Shown: positions 1-8,528, counted from the first letter of the stretch. The stretch is 64,000 nucleotides of DNA from Skermania sp. ID1734 (GCF_007489285.1 NZ_VLIY01000005.1:38905-102904); one strand, 5' to 3'. The notes: generated by a model from the sequence alone, not told the origin. Numbers and translations are program-made.

Positions 1-53
1 CTCGTCAGCGAACAGGGGACAGACGTGATGCTCGCCGAAACACGAGGTAGCCG

Positions 54-347
54 GTGTTGAGTCTGGATGCGCACAACAGCCGGGTGGTGTACGGGAATTC
101 CGCGATCAGGTTGAGTCGCCGCGAGTTCGATGTGTTGGCGCTGCTGGTGCGGCATCGAGGCCGGACTATCGACAAAAACGAAATTCTGCGTCGCGTGTGG
201 GGTGATTATTACGAACCGAACATCGTCGAGGTCTACATCAGCTATCTCCGCCGCAAAATCGATGTGCAGTTGGGAACCGAGTGCATCCACACCGTGCGTG
301 GGATCGGCTACCGATTCAGCGACACCCACCTGCCGCCGGCGCCCTGA
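54..347 (+). CDS. OmpR/PhoB-type winged-helix DNA-binding domain protein, no receiver visible
   Basis: The 97-residue product is a C-terminal effector domain of an OmpR/PhoB response regulator. It shows the LSRREFDVLALLVRH, EILRRVWGD, VYISYLRRKID and HTVRGIGYRF blocks that form the winged helix and bind DNA direct repeats. The frame is closed by TAG at 48-50 just upstream, and the 53 bases before it do not encode a receiver end in this frame. The protein therefore starts at GTG 54 as a stand-alone domain, or it is the remnant of a longer regulator broken by a frameshift beyond the window edge. No linker or phosphoacceptor domain is seen, and the target genes are unknown. Confidence 0.7.
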   Translation: MLSLDAHNSRVVYGNSAIRLSRREFDVLALLVRHRGRTIDKNEILRRVWGDYYEPNIVEVYISYLRRKIDVQLGTECIHTVRGIGYRFSDTHLPPAP

Positions 348-508
348 CATGGCTCGTTGCCGGTACCGTGCGTCGCCGACACACCGCGTGCATCGATGGG
401 GCGCCCGTGGGGGACGCGGCGATGAGCCGAAGTCATCGCTCCACGACATGGTCGCCGTACGCGGTGCCGCGGACCCGTGACCAACTGTGCGCGCCGTACA
501 AGGCATCG

Positions 509-526
509 GGACCGTAGAGGCGGTCC
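509..526. terminator. Short hairpin in the gap before the crotonase gene
   Basis: Arms GGACCG and CGGTCC flank a six-base loop, TAGAGG. There is no T-tract. The hairpin lies in the 288-base gap between the winged-helix protein and the crotonase gene. It could be a weak terminator or a leader hairpin. Nothing else was recognised in that gap. Confidence 0.25.
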
Positions 527-635
527 TGCGGGCGTCGATGATCGTCGAACGCCTCCGCGACGAATACGAAACCGCACGAATGAAGCTGGCGCGACGGCCA
601 TCTGCGCACAACAAACGAAAGGTAAGGCTCGCCAA

Positions 636-1433
636 GTGAGCGAACGCATCACCCTTGAAGTCGTCGATGGCATCGCCTATGCGACCCTCAACCGCCCGGA
701 CAAGATGAATTCCCTCGACTTCCCGCTCATCGAAGCGCTGGCGTCGGTGCCGGCGAAGATCGCCAAGGACAAGTCGATCCGGGTGGTCATCCTCAAAGGG
801 GCGGGTAAGGCGTTCAGCACAGGAATTGATTTCGCCACGTTCAAGGACACCAAGAAGACCCTCACCAGCTTCGCGAAGCTACCGACCCAGACCACGAACC
901 TGTTCCAGAAGTGCAGCTGGCAGTGGCGGGAGCTGCCGGTTCCGGTGCTCGCGGTGACGCACGGTCATTGTTACGGCGGTGGTATTCAGATCGCTCTCGC
1001 GGCCGACTTCCGATTCACCACTCCGGACTGCAAGTTCGCGGTCATGGAAGGCCGTTGGGGGCTGATCCCGGACATGACCGGTTCAGTGACCCTGCGTGAA
1101 CTCCTGCCCATGGACCTGGCCAAGCGCCTCACGATGACCGCCGAAGTCTTCAACGGAGTCAAGGCCAAGGAATACGGCCTTGTCACAGAGGTCAGCGATG
1201 ACCCGATGGCGAGCGCGGAGGCGCTCGCCAAGGAGCTCATCCAGCGTTCGCCGGACGCCCTCGCCGCCACGAAAAAGCTCTTCCACCAAACCTGGACCGA
1301 GTCGCCGCGCTCGGCGTTCTGGACCGAAACCGTTCTTCAGGCGCGACTACTGACCGGCAAGAACCACCGCATCGCGCGGTCCGCCGGGGCGAAGAAGGAA
1401 CCGCCGACGTGGGTCACCCGAACTCTCGACTGA
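636..1433 (+). CDS. Crotonase / enoyl-CoA hydratase family protein
   Basis: This 265-residue crotonase-fold protein probably acts on an acyl-CoA thioester in the cytosol. The first oxyanion-hole segment is FSTGIDF at residues 60-66 and the second is HCYGGGIQIALAADF near 110-124. The usual second catalytic glutamate position survives in MEGRWGLIPD. The first one, Glu144 of mitochondrial hydratase (GGGCE), reads GGGIQ here, so a plain hydratase reaction is not assured; an isomerase or other crotonase chemistry is possible. GTG 636 was chosen because the family homology begins there (SERITLEVVDGIAY) and GAAAGGTAAGG lies upstream. The frame stays open further 5', but that stretch has no family resemblance. 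No pathway partner lies next to it. Confidence 0.88.
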   Translation: MSERITLEVVDGIAYATLNRPDKMNSLDFPLIEALASVPAKIAKDKSIRVVILKGAGKAFSTGIDFATFKDTKKTLTSFAKLPTQTTNLFQKCSWQWRELPVPVLAVTHGHCYGGGIQIALAADFRFTTPDCKFAVMEGRWGLIPDMTGSVTLRELLPMDLAKRLTMTAEVFNGVKAKEYGLVTEVSDDPMASAEALAKELIQRSPDALAATKKLFHQTWTESPRSAFWTETVLQARLLTGKNHRIARSAGAKKEPPTWVTRTLD

Positions 1434-1478
1434 CCAACGTAGGAGCCGCCAGAAATAACCGATTGAGGAGATGTACCG

Positions 1479-1730
1479 ATGCCTTCTAGACCGCATGTGC
1501 CGGATGATGATGTGCTTGTCACAGGTCACGACGCGCTCGCCGCCGAACTCGGTGCAGCACCACCCGCTGGACTGGCCGACTTGCCCGACGCCTACGCACA
1601 GCGGTTGGCCGACACCCTGGCAACGGCCCGGAAGTCGCAGGCCGCCGAGCTTGCGGCCGCTACCACCGAGGCGCTCCGGCATGTGCCGCGCCCGCTGCGC
1701 GGGACGGTGCGGAAGGTGGTCGGACTGTGA
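1479..1730 (+). CDS. Small hypothetical protein, first gene of the LW-repeat operon
   Basis: This is an 83-residue soluble protein that I do not recognise. The N-terminal half is Pro/Ala/Asp-rich. The C-terminal half (about 45-83) is a likely amphipathic helix ending in a basic stretch ([17 protein letters not shown]). GAGGAG lies eight bases before the ATG, a strong ribosome site. Its stop overlaps the GTG start of the next gene (GTGA), so the two are translationally coupled and the proteins may work together. It has no signal peptide or membrane segment. Confidence 0.7.
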   Translation: MPSRPHVPDDDVLVTGHDALAAELGAAPPAGLADLPDAYAQRLADTLATARKSQAAELAAATTEALRHVPRPLRGTVRKVVGL

Positions 1731-3214
1731 GTTCGCTCGCGACGCGCGCGGAGATAGCCAAGCTCGCCGCACTGCTCGGCACCTCCCCCGAGGACCTTTC
1801 CTATCTCGAGCCTTTCGATGCGGTGACGCTGCGAACACTGCGTGAGCAGGCGACCGACCGGCTTTTCGACGCGGACAAAGGCCGCCTCCTCGGCCTGGCC
1901 AAGGCGAGCAAGTTGGTGCCCACGGCGTTGACGGCGAAGATCGCGGAGCACGTTTTCGCGCCGGCGCTGGCTGCTCGGGTTGCCGACCTGGTCGAACCGG
2001 CGCGCGCCGTGGACATGGCCAAACGGCTGCCGCTGTCGTATCTGGCCGATATGACCCCGCATCTGGATCCGCGGCGGATCGACACGCTACTGGCCAAAAT
2101 GCCGATCGACCTGATCCGCGGAGTGGCCCGAATTCTGGCCCAGCGCGGCGAATACGTGACCATGGGTCGGTTCGTCGGTCACCTCGACACATCGGCCATC
2201 GAGGCAACGATCGACGAATTCAGTGATGAGGACCTGTTGCGCACCGGGTTTGTCATGGAACAGCCCGAAATGTTGCCCGAGATGATCCGGATCCTGCCCG
2301 AGGAGCGCCTCCGAGGCGTATTCCGCACGGCCTACGAGCAGCAACTGTGGCCCGAGGCGCTGAACCTGCTGGACTATCTCGACGACGCGACGCGCGGGCA
2401 CATGGCAGATGTCGCCGCCGGCGAAGAGGATGCGGTGCTCAATGGGATGGTCGCCACCGCGCACGAACAAGGACTGTGGGACGTCGCCCTGCCGGTGGTC
2501 CGCTCGATGAACCCGCAATCGCGGCGCAGGTTTGCCGAGCTGTCCAGCTTCGAGGACCCGGAAGTGATCGACCGTGTCGTGCGTACGGCCGCATCCGAGC
2601 ACCTGTGGGTGGAAATGCTGCCACTCGTGCCGTTGCTGCCGGTGCAGGCTCGGCGCGAAGTCGCCAGGGTGGCGCTCGGCCTCGGGCGCGAGGTTCACGA
2701 CCGTGTGCTCGCCGACGCCTCCGAGCACGACCTGTGGGCGCCGCTGGTCACCCTCGCCGCGGCGATGGGCGACGACGTGGCGTGGGAAGACCTGCCCTGG
2801 GACATCGGCGAAATCGTGGCTGGTCTCGATGAGGCAGAGATGGACACCTTCCTGTCCAACGTTGCCGAGGCGGATCTCTGGGCAGAGGTCCTGGCCGTCG
2901 CCGGGCGCGTGCCGGACGAACAGGTCACCCGCATAGCGCGCCAAGCTGTCGCCATGGACGTGGACGCGATCATCAGCCGCGTCGTCGTGGCGGCCGATCG
3001 CACGGGTCTGTGGCGGCAGGGACTGGATCTGCTGGCGCGGTTGGACGACGCCACGCTGGAGGAATTGGCCGCGCCCGCCGCGGATCTATCGCCGGACCTG
3101 CGCCGGCGGGTCGTTGATGCGGCGACGGAGCTGGGCATGCTGGATCAGCTCGGCGCGGTCGGCGTTGCGCTCGCGGCCGGCGTCACGGATCCCCGAGTGT
3201 CGCCGGATCAGTAG
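1727..3214 (+). CDS. Helical-repeat protein with six about 43-residue LW repeats
   Basis: The product is a 495-residue acidic soluble protein with no enzyme motif. From about residue 200 it is built of repeats of the type A-x-E-x-x-LW-x-x-x-L-x-L-x-x-x-L. The LW tryptophans fall at residues 208, 251, 294, 337, 385 and 429, a period of 43-48. This suggests an alpha-solenoid (HEAT/ARM-like) scaffold. The N-terminal 200 residues are also helical, with repeated short Leu/Asp/Arg helices loosely like MgtE intracellular domains, a weak resemblance. It is coupled by GTGA to the 83-residue gene upstream. A protein-interaction or scaffold role is inferred. I cannot assign a named family. Confidence 0.82.
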   Translation: MSSLATRAEIAKLAALLGTSPEDLSYLEPFDAVTLRTLREQATDRLFDADKGRLLGLAKASKLVPTALTAKIAEHVFAPALAARVADLVEPARAVDMAKRLPLSYLADMTPHLDPRRIDTLLAKMPIDLIRGVARILAQRGEYVTMGRFVGHLDTSAIEATIDEFSDEDLLRTGFVMEQPEMLPEMIRILPEERLRGVFRTAYEQQLWPEALNLLDYLDDATRGHMADVAAGEEDAVLNGMVATAHEQGLWDVALPVVRSMNPQSRRRFAELSSFEDPEVIDRVVRTAASEHLWVEMLPLVPLLPVQARREVARVALGLGREVHDRVLADASEHDLWAPLVTLAAAMGDDVAWEDLPWDIGEIVAGLDEAEMDTFLSNVAEADLWAEVLAVAGRVPDEQVTRIARQAVAMDVDAIISRVVVAADRTGLWRQGLDLLARLDDATLEELAAPAADLSPDLRRRVVDAATELGMLDQLGAVGVALAAGVTDPRVSPDQ

Positions 3215-3227
3215 TACGGTTTCTCCC

Positions 3228-3668
3228 GTGGCAGCACACGGACCGATCCTCGTCCTCAACGGGCCGAACCTGAACATGCTCGGCACGCGGCAACCGGACG
3301 TCTATGGCCGGGACACTCTCGATGACGTGTTGGAGCTGTGCAGCCGGACTGCTGCTCGGCTAGACCGCGAAGTGGTTGCCTTCCAGTCGAATTCGGAAGG
3401 CGAGCTGATCGACCGGATCCATAAGGTGCGCGGATTCGAGTCTGGAATTGTGATCAATCCCGGCGGGTTGACCCACACCTCGGTCGCGCTGCGCGACGCG
3501 TTGGTGATTCCTGAGGTGCCGATCATTGAAGTGCATATCAGCAATGTCTATGCGCGCGAAGAATTCCGGCATCATTCGTACGTGTCGCCGATCGCCACGG
3601 CGGTGATCTCGGGGCTAGGGATTCACGGCTACGCGGCGGCGATCGAGCATCTGGCGCGGATTACGTAG
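3228..3668 (+). CDS. aroQ: Type II 3-dehydroquinate dehydratase
   Basis: This enzyme dehydrates 3-dehydroquinate to 3-dehydroshikimate in the shikimate pathway. At 146 residues it has normal size for the small dodecameric type II class. It has the [12 protein letters not shown] opening, the VYGRD loop with the catalytic tyrosine, EGELIDRIH, the [16 protein letters not shown] block with the catalytic histidine, and [21 protein letters not shown] 3228 is chosen because family homology begins five residues in. The frame is open upstream but only overlaps the repeat-protein gene. Its stop overlaps the stop of the convergent glycerate kinase gene by eight bases. Confidence 0.95.
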   Translation: MAAHGPILVLNGPNLNMLGTRQPDVYGRDTLDDVLELCSRTAARLDREVVAFQSNSEGELIDRIHKVRGFESGIVINPGGLTHTSVALRDALVIPEVPIIEVHISNVYAREEFRHHSYVSPIATAVISGLGIHGYAAAIEHLARIT

Positions 3669-4851
3669 CGCTGACATCACGGGCGATGCGTTGCCCGATG
3701 CCGCGCAACAACTCCGCTGCGTTCGCCATCGACTTCGTCTGGTCTGGCTCTCGCTCCGCGAGCGAGTAGCAGGCATCGAAACCGTACTCTCTCAAGACTC
3801 TTGGGTTGAGAGCACACGTTCCAGCGACCGCGATCACGCGCGCGTCGGCGGCCCGGGCGGCTCTGCTCACGCCGAGCGGGGCCTTACCGGCCAGCGTCTG
3901 GGAGTCGATGCTGCCTTCGCCGGTGATGACCAGATCGGCGCCGCGGACCCGCTCGGCAAATCCGATGACGTCGAGCACCACGTCGATTCCGGGCCGCATC
4001 GCGGCGTTCAAGACCGCTAACCCCGCAAACCCGGTGCCGCCGGCCGCGCCGGCCCCAGGTTGTTCGCGGAGACCTACGCCGACCCCGCCACCCCCCGTGC
4101 GTGTTTCTTCACCGCCCGCGGTGAAGAAACACGCACGGGACCCGACGGCCTTCTCGACCACGTCGGCCCAGCGGCGCAGTGCCGATTCGAGCAGCGTGAC
4201 GTCGGCCGGTGTCGCGCCCTTCTGCGGTGCAAAGACCTTCGCCGCGCCGCGCGGGCCGAGCAGCGGATTGTCTACGTCACAGGCCAAGACGAATTGGGCC
4301 CGTCGAACCCCGGGATGCAGGTGCGTCAGGTCTAGCCGGGACACTTTTGCCAATCCGGCGCCCCCGCGCCCGATCGGATGGCCGTTCTCGTCGGTGATCA
4401 CCGCACCCAGGGCCTGCAGCATTCCAGCACCACCGTCGGTGGACGCGCTCCCGCCGAGGCCGATTATCACCTCGCTGCTCCCGCGGTCCACTGCGTCGAC
4501 GATGACCTCGCCGAGCCCGAAGGTGCTGGACCCCAACGGCTCTGGTTCGACTAGCGTTGCGAGCCCGACCGCGTTCGCCAGCTCCACGACAGCTCGGCCG
4601 CCACGAATCGCGTACTCGGCGGTGGTCGGCAGACCGGTCGCCCCAGACACCCGAACCGGTACGCGCTGCCAGCCCGCGCCGAGCGCCGCCGCGACGGTCC
4701 CGTCGCCGCCGTCCGCGACCGGAAGCTCCTCGACCCGCCAATCCGGGCGAACGTCCACGATGCCGCGGGCAAGGGCCGACGCCACTTCCGCCGCGGTGAG
4801 TGAGCCCTTGAACTTGTCGGGTGCGATGAGAACCCGTGCGTGTTTCTTCAC
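3661..4851 (-). CDS. Glycerate kinase, with a palindromic element at its start and another inserted in frame
   Basis: This enzyme phosphorylates glycerate. The 396-residue product has the family opening [14 protein letters not shown], the GGDGT block, the [12 protein letters not shown] nucleotide-site glycines, [20 protein letters not shown] and [11 protein letters not shown]. Start choice: homology begins at VLIAPDKF, and the nearest usable start is GTG at 4851, which lies inside a 46-nt palindrome (4833-4878). An identical palindrome at 4094-4139 is read in frame as [16 protein letters not shown]. It adds about 20 residues between the VVEKAVG helix and the PGAGAAGG block, a place where homologues normally have a short link. 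The frame is intact throughout, so the enzyme may still work. It lies 55 bases downstream of the acyl-CoA dehydrogenase gene on the same strand. Confidence 0.9.
   Translation of the reverse strand: MKKHARVLIAPDKFKGSLTAAEVASALARGIVDVRPDWRVEELPVADGGDGTVAAALGAGWQRVPVRVSGATGLPTTAEYAIRGGRAVVELANAVGLATLVEPEPLGSSTFGLGEVIVDAVDRGSSEVIIGLGGSASTDGGAGMLQALGAVITDENGHPIGRGGAGLAKVSRLDLTHLHPGVRRAQFVLACDVDNPLLGPRGAAKVFAPQKGATPADVTLLESALRRWADVVEKAVGSRACFFTAGGEETRTGGGGVGVGLREQPGAGAAGGTGFAGLAVLNAAMRPGIDVVLDVIGFAERVRGADLVITGEGSIDSQTLAGKAPLGVSRAARAADARVIAVAGTCALNPRVLREYGFDACYSLAEREPDQTKSMANAAELLRGIGQRIARDVSAT
4094..4139. repeat. 46-nt palindromic element inside the glycerate kinase gene
   Basis: Two perfect 22-nt arms (left CCCGTGCGTGTTTCTTCACC then GC; right its exact complement) flank a CC loop. 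It is identical to the reverse complement of the 4833-4878 element, and resembles the 48-nt element at 50452-50499. It is translated within the kinase without a stop. Confidence 0.9.
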
Positions 4852-4878
4852 CGCGGGCGGTGAAGAAACACGCACGGG
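4833..4878. repeat. 46-nt palindromic element over the glycerate kinase start codon
   Basis: This has the same 22-nt arms as the copy at 4094-4139, but with a GG loop, so it is that copy inverted. It fills most of the 55-base gap between the acyl-CoA dehydrogenase stop and the kinase coding region. It contains the best candidate GTG start (4851 on the minus strand). In RNA it would form a 22-bp hairpin that could attenuate read-through or hide the start codon. Confidence 0.9.
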
Positions 4879-4906
4879 AGGCGACCGCACCACCGGGAGC
4901 GGCCGG

Positions 4907-6127
4907 CTACCCGAGCAGCCCCTTGGCGATGTGCGTCACCTGCACCTCGTTCGATCCCGCGTAGATCATCAGCGACTTGGCGTCCCGGGCGAGTTGTTCC
5001 ACCCGATACTCGGCCATGTAGCCGTTGCCGCCGAAGAGCTGCACCGCCTCCATGGCCACCTCGGTGGCCGCGCGCGAGGAGTACAGCTTCATGGCCGACG
5101 CTTCGGCCAGCGAGATCGGCTTCCCCGCGGCGGTTCGTTCGATGGCGGAGAACACCATGTTCTGCACGTTGATCCGGGCGATCTCCATCTCGGCCAGCTT
5201 CAGCTGGATGAGCTGGAACTTCCCGATCTCCTGGCCCCAGAGCTTGCGGCTCTTGGAGTACTCGATACACAGACGGTGGCATTCGTTGATGATGCCCAAT
5301 GCGAGCGACGCAATGCCGATGCGCTCGGCGGCAAAATTCTCCCGCGCGCTGGCCTTGCCGTCATTGCGAGCCTGGTCTTCGGTCTCACCGAGCAGCCGGT
5401 CGGGCGTCAGTCGCACGTTGTCGAAGAAGAGCTCACCCGTCGGTGAGGAGTTCATCCCCATCTTCTTGAACGGCTTGGATTGGGTCAGCCCCGGCATACC
5501 CGAATCGAGCACAAACGCGAGCACCTTGCGGTCTCTTGGATCGGCGGCCGCGTCGTCGTTCAGCTTGGCGTACACGATGATCACGTCGGCGTACGGGCCG
5601 TTGGTGATGAAGGTTTTCTGCCCGTTGAGCAGGTAGTCCGCCCCGTCGCGCTTGACTGCGGTCTTCATTCCGCCGAATGCGTCGGACCCGGAGTCCGGCT
5701 CGGTAATGGCCCATGCGCCAACCTTCTCGAACGTCACCAGGCCGGGTAGCCAGCGCTTTTTCTGCGCGAGGGTGCCGCGGCTGCGGATGGTTCCCGCGGC
5801 CAGGCGGAGGCTCACACCAAGCGAAGCGACCAGGCCCAGGCTCACCCCAGCGAGTTCGCTATTGAGCACCACACCCATCGACCCGGCTCCGCCCAGCATG
5901 CCGCCGGACCCCTTCGATGACTCACCGGATTCCTCCGCGGCCAGCGAGCGCTCCAGTGCCTCCTTCGCCATTGCGTCGATTCCAAAGGTGGCGAACAGTT
6001 TCCGGATCAGATCGAACGGCGGTAGCTCGCCGCTTTCGAGTCGGTCCACGTTGGGACGGACTTCTTTGTCGATGAACGTGCGCAGCGCGTCGCGAAACAT
6101 CAGGTCGGTGTCGGACCACTCGTACAT
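4907..6127 (-). CDS. Acyl-CoA dehydrogenase
   Basis: This FAD enzyme makes a trans-2,3 double bond in an acyl-CoA. The protein is 406 residues. It carries WAITEPDSGSDAFGG (substrate/FAD block), LLNGQKTFITNGPYAD, RSRKLWGQEIGKFQ, and the C-terminal LFGGNGYMAEYRVEQLARDAK. The medium-chain catalytic Glu of YEG is absent (IYAGSNEV). A Glu in AAERIGIASLALG lies where isovaleryl- and long-chain enzymes keep theirs. ATG 6127 starts the homologous MYEWSDTD; ATG 6154 is an alternative. A KstR-like palindrome sits 12 bases upstream of 6127. The gene is divergent from the GNAT gene and probably co-transcribed with glycerate kinase. Confidence 0.92.
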   Translation of the reverse strand: MYEWSDTDLMFRDALRTFIDKEVRPNVDRLESGELPPFDLIRKLFATFGIDAMAKEALERSLAAEESGESSKGSGGMLGGAGSMGVVLNSELAGVSLGLVASLGVSLRLAAGTIRSRGTLAQKKRWLPGLVTFEKVGAWAITEPDSGSDAFGGMKTAVKRDGADYLLNGQKTFITNGPYADVIIVYAKLNDDAAADPRDRKVLAFVLDSGMPGLTQSKPFKKMGMNSSPTGELFFDNVRLTPDRLLGETEDQARNDGKASARENFAAERIGIASLALGIINECHRLCIEYSKSRKLWGQEIGKFQLIQLKLAEMEIARINVQNMVFSAIERTAAGKPISLAEASAMKLYSSRAATEVAMEAVQLFGGNGYMAEYRVEQLARDAKSLMIYAGSNEVQVTHIAKGLLG

Positions 6128-6138
6128 GCAGCCAAATA

Positions 6139-6152
6139 TAGAACAAGTTCTC
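6139..6152. promoter_or_regulatory. KstR-like operator upstream of the acyl-CoA dehydrogenase
   Basis: The sequence TAGAACAAGTTCTC matches the published KstR consensus TnnAACnnGTTnnA at every fixed position except the last base. It lies just upstream of the chosen dehydrogenase start, where a TetR-type repressor would block transcription. The match is seen in the sequence. The link to sterol or fatty-acid control is an inference. Confidence 0.5.
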
Positions 6153-6264
6153 ATTTCGTTATCGCGGTGACGCTCCAGTTGCGGCCCAACCAGGGCTGAT
6201 TTCGTACCCAAGCGGCGACAACTGGCGCGTCACCGCAACCAGGCGTCGTAGGTAGGCTCAGGTC

Positions 6265-6579
6265 ATGAACACTCGGGTCGAGAAGAAGGCCGAACTCAAC
6301 CGTTTCGAGGTGTATGTGGACGATCAGCTCGCCGGCCTGGCGGCCTACGAGAACGCAGGTAGTAATCGCGCCTTTACCCACACCGAGATTTATCCGCGGT
6401 ACGAGGGGCAGGGCTTGGCGAAGGTGCTCATCGCCGCGGCGTTGGACCAGACCCGCGAGGAGAAGTTGGGCGTGCTGCCGTTCTGCCCGTTCGTGCACCG
6501 CTTCGTCGGCAAGAACGACGAGTACCTCGCGCTGGTGCCGGAATGGGCGCGTGACCGCCTCGGCCTGCCAGCCGCCTGA
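6265..6579 (+). CDS. GNAT-family N-acetyltransferase (YjdJ-like)
   Basis: This is a small 104-residue single-domain acetyltransferase. It has VYVDDQLAGLAAYE, the acetyl-CoA loop region YPRYEGQGLAKVLIAAAL (Q/R-x-x-G-x-G/A-like) and LPFCPFVHRFVGKNDEY. These match the short YjdJ/NATD1-like GNAT family, whose substrates are mostly unknown. The ATG at 6265 has no strong ribosome site. It is divergent from the acyl-CoA dehydrogenase and ends directly against the stop of the convergent acyltransferase. Confidence 0.85.
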   Translation: MNTRVEKKAELNRFEVYVDDQLAGLAAYENAGSNRAFTHTEIYPRYEGQGLAKVLIAAALDQTREEKLGVLPFCPFVHRFVGKNDEYLALVPEWARDRLGLPAA

Positions 6580-7335
6580 TCAGTACCGCGCGATGGCGCC
6601 GTCAACCGCGGCCTGCAATCGGGTGCGCACCATTCGGGCAATGTCGCCAGGTCGTTCCGGCAACTCGTCGGTGGGCGTGTCGATGAAGAAACTGGCCGAG
6701 CGCACCTGTTCGCGAGCCGGTTCGGTGGGCACGCCGGGACCGTAGCTGACGCCGATGAAGACGAACGTCGGTGCCACCCCGAGCTTCATGGCTCGCGCGG
6801 TGATGTGGCCGACGCCGCTGCCGACGGCCTGGACCTGCGCCGGGTCGACGTCGTTGCAGGTGCCTTCGGGGAAGATGGCGAGGTCGTCGCCGCGGCGCAT
6901 CCGCTCGGCGCAGACGTCCATCATTCGCTGGCCGGCGGCGTTAACCTGGCGGATCCCGTAGTTCTTGCCACGGAATACCGGAATCGCGCCCATCATTTCC
7001 ACGCGCTGGCGCTGCTTGGGATCGATGAACAGCTCGTCCTTGGCCAAGACCCGCACGCGACCGATGGTCGGTCGCAGTGGCGACCGCCAGGCCACTGCCG
7101 CCACCGTGTAGGGGTCGCGCTGCGTCAGATGGTTCACGAGGACGACGAGTCGGCGGTCGCTCTTGACCAGTTGCGCCAGTTGTTGCTGGACGCCGTCGGC
7201 ATAGCTCACGCGGGGTTGATATCGGCGGGCCAGCAGCGCGTAGGCGCTCATCGCGAGTAGCCGATTCTGCTTGTGCTCGAGGTAGTAGTCGTAGACCGCC
7301 TCAGCGTTTTCGAGGCTTACCTCCGGTTGGGCCAT
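6580..7335 (-). CDS. PlsC-like 1-acylglycerol-3-phosphate acyltransferase family protein
   Basis: The family transfers an acyl chain to glycerol-phosphate or a similar lipid acceptor at the membrane. This 251-residue protein has the HxxxxD motif as NHLTQRD at residues 68-74, an FRGKNYGIRQ acceptor region and a FPEGTCND block (EGT motif). It lacks an obvious long N-terminal membrane helix, so it may bind the membrane peripherally. The acyl acceptor cannot be told from sequence. It stands alone on the minus strand between the GNAT and pirin genes. Confidence 0.82.
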   Translation of the reverse strand: MAQPEVSLENAEAVYDYYLEHKQNRLLAMSAYALLARRYQPRVSYADGVQQQLAQLVKSDRRLVVLVNHLTQRDPYTVAAVAWRSPLRPTIGRVRVLAKDELFIDPKQRQRVEMMGAIPVFRGKNYGIRQVNAAGQRMMDVCAERMRRGDDLAIFPEGTCNDVDPAQVQAVGSGVGHITARAMKLGVAPTFVFIGVSYGPGVPTEPAREQVRSASFFIDTPTDELPERPGDIARMVRTRLQAAVDGAIARY

Positions 7336-7603
7336 TCGATAACTGTACGGTGCGCGGTTTAAACCTGGCTACGGACAACGATTTTGCGTTGCGCCCTGGA
7401 GTCGGCAATGAAACCTGTTGTAGCACAGCACTATTCTTGGCCGCTGAGCTTGGGCCGTCGCATCTGTCCGCGACGACACTTTCTTGGTATTCCCTCAGCC
7501 AAGTTGCGCGCCGCTTGCCCGCGGTGCTCGTACTCTGGTTAGCAGACCCTCGTGTCGTTGACGACGGAGTCGGACCGGGCCGCTTATGCGGGAGGAGGAT
7601 GCC

Positions 7604-8389
7604 ATGGCTGCGCCTGCTGTGCCGCACATCGACATCCACCGCGGCGGCGACCGCATGAAGACCCGGGTGTCCTGGCTGGATTCGAAGCATTCGTTTTCGT
7701 TCGGCGAGCATTACGACCCGGACAACACGCACCACGGCCTCTTGCTGGTCAACAACGACGACATCGTCGCGCCGGGTCGCGGCTTCGATACCCATCCGCA
7801 TCGCGACATGGAGATCGTCACCTGGGTGCTCGAAGGCAGTCTGGTGCACCAGGACTCGCTCGACCACACCGGCGTGATCTATCCCGGACTGGCCCAGCGG
7901 ATGAGCGCCGGCACCGGCATTCTGCATTCGGAAAAGAACGACTCGTGGCGCCTGGGCTTACACGGAAATGGGGCCGGGAGCGAGACCGAACCGGTCCACT
8001 TCATTCAAATGTGGGTCGTGCCCGATCAACCCGGAACCGATCCCGGTTACCAACAACTCGAAGTCGATGAGGCCCTGCGCGGCGGCAGCCTCGTTCCAAT
8101 CGCGTCCGGAATGGACAAACACCGCAACGACAGCGCCATATCGATCCGTAATGCCCACGCCGCGTTGCACGTTGCCCGAATGGTCCCGGGCCGCCCCGTC
8201 GTTGTCCCCGAGGCGCCCTACGCGCACTTGTTCGTCGCGCGCGGGGTGGTGGACGCCGAAGGCATCGGGCGTCTTTATGCAGGTGATGCTGTCCGCTTGA
8301 GCCACTCCGGTGGGCAGCGCCTGATCGCCGAGGCGCCGGCCGAGGTGCTCGTCTGGGAGATGCACGCGCGCCTCGGTGGTCTGCGCTAG
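7604..8389 (+). CDS. Pirin family protein (YhhW/quercetinase-like bicupin)
   Basis: This 261-residue bicupin has the pirin signature: DTHPHRDMEIVTWVLEGSLVHQDS, which supplies metal-binding His residues, then QRMSAGTGILHSE and HFIQMWVVPD. Pirins bind Fe(II) and some oxidise quercetin or act as redox sensors; the role here is open. The ATG at 7604 is preferred over an in-frame ATG at 7586 because GGAGGAGG sits six bases before it. A hairpin terminator follows. The 268 bases upstream contain no gene that I can support. Confidence 0.9.
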   Translation: MAAPAVPHIDIHRGGDRMKTRVSWLDSKHSFSFGEHYDPDNTHHGLLLVNNDDIVAPGRGFDTHPHRDMEIVTWVLEGSLVHQDSLDHTGVIYPGLAQRMSAGTGILHSEKNDSWRLGLHGNGAGSETEPVHFIQMWVVPDQPGTDPGYQQLEVDEALRGGSLVPIASGMDKHRNDSAISIRNAHAALHVARMVPGRPVVVPEAPYAHLFVARGVVDAEGIGRLYAGDAVRLSHSGGQRLIAEAPAEVLVWEMHARLGGLR

Positions 8390-8396
8390 CCCACCG

Positions 8397-8446
8397 GAAG
8401 CAGGGCCCCTACTTGCGTCAGGATGCAGCAAGGGGGCCACTGCTTC
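8397..8446 (+). terminator. Hairpin terminator after the pirin gene
   Basis: GAAGCAGGGCCCC (8397-8409) pairs with GGGGCCACTGCTTC (8433-8446) with one bulged A, and an inner CTTGC/GCAAG pair closes the loop. It starts eight bases after the pirin stop. It lacks a U-tract, as is common for actinobacterial terminators. Confidence 0.6.
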
Positions 8447-8505
8447 CAGCAGGTAAGTAAAAGGCCGTCCCCTAAGAGCTATTGCGCCCACTGCTCGCTA
8501 CCGAG

Positions 8506-8521
8506 TACTCTATTTCGAGTA
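8506..8521. promoter_or_regulatory. Inverted repeat in the padR promoter, candidate autoregulatory operator
   Basis: TACTC (8506-8510) and GAGTA (8517-8521) flank a six-base spacer, eight bases before the PadR start. PadR regulators usually bind such short inverted repeats in their own promoter. The repeat is seen; the function is inferred. Confidence 0.45.
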
Positions 8522-8528
8522 TTAGGAT

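Noticed and set aside
41..49. Short string CACGAGGTA shared with 34210-34218
   Set aside because: Nine bases with no palindrome or common gene context; expected by chance in 64 kb.
4833..4878. Palindromes considered as CRISPR repeats or IS ends
   Set aside because: Only scattered copies without regular spacers, no cas or transposase gene and no target duplication visible.
3806..5446. 546-codon open frame on the plus strand across two minus-strand genes
   Set aside because: It runs opposite both glycerate kinase and the acyl-CoA dehydrogenase, whose motifs are clear; the product is low-complexity Pro/Ser/Arg.
7336..7603. Possible small RNA or tRNA in the gap before the pirin gene
   Set aside because: No TPsiC-like GGTTCGA segment, no cloverleaf arms and no strong hairpin found by eye.
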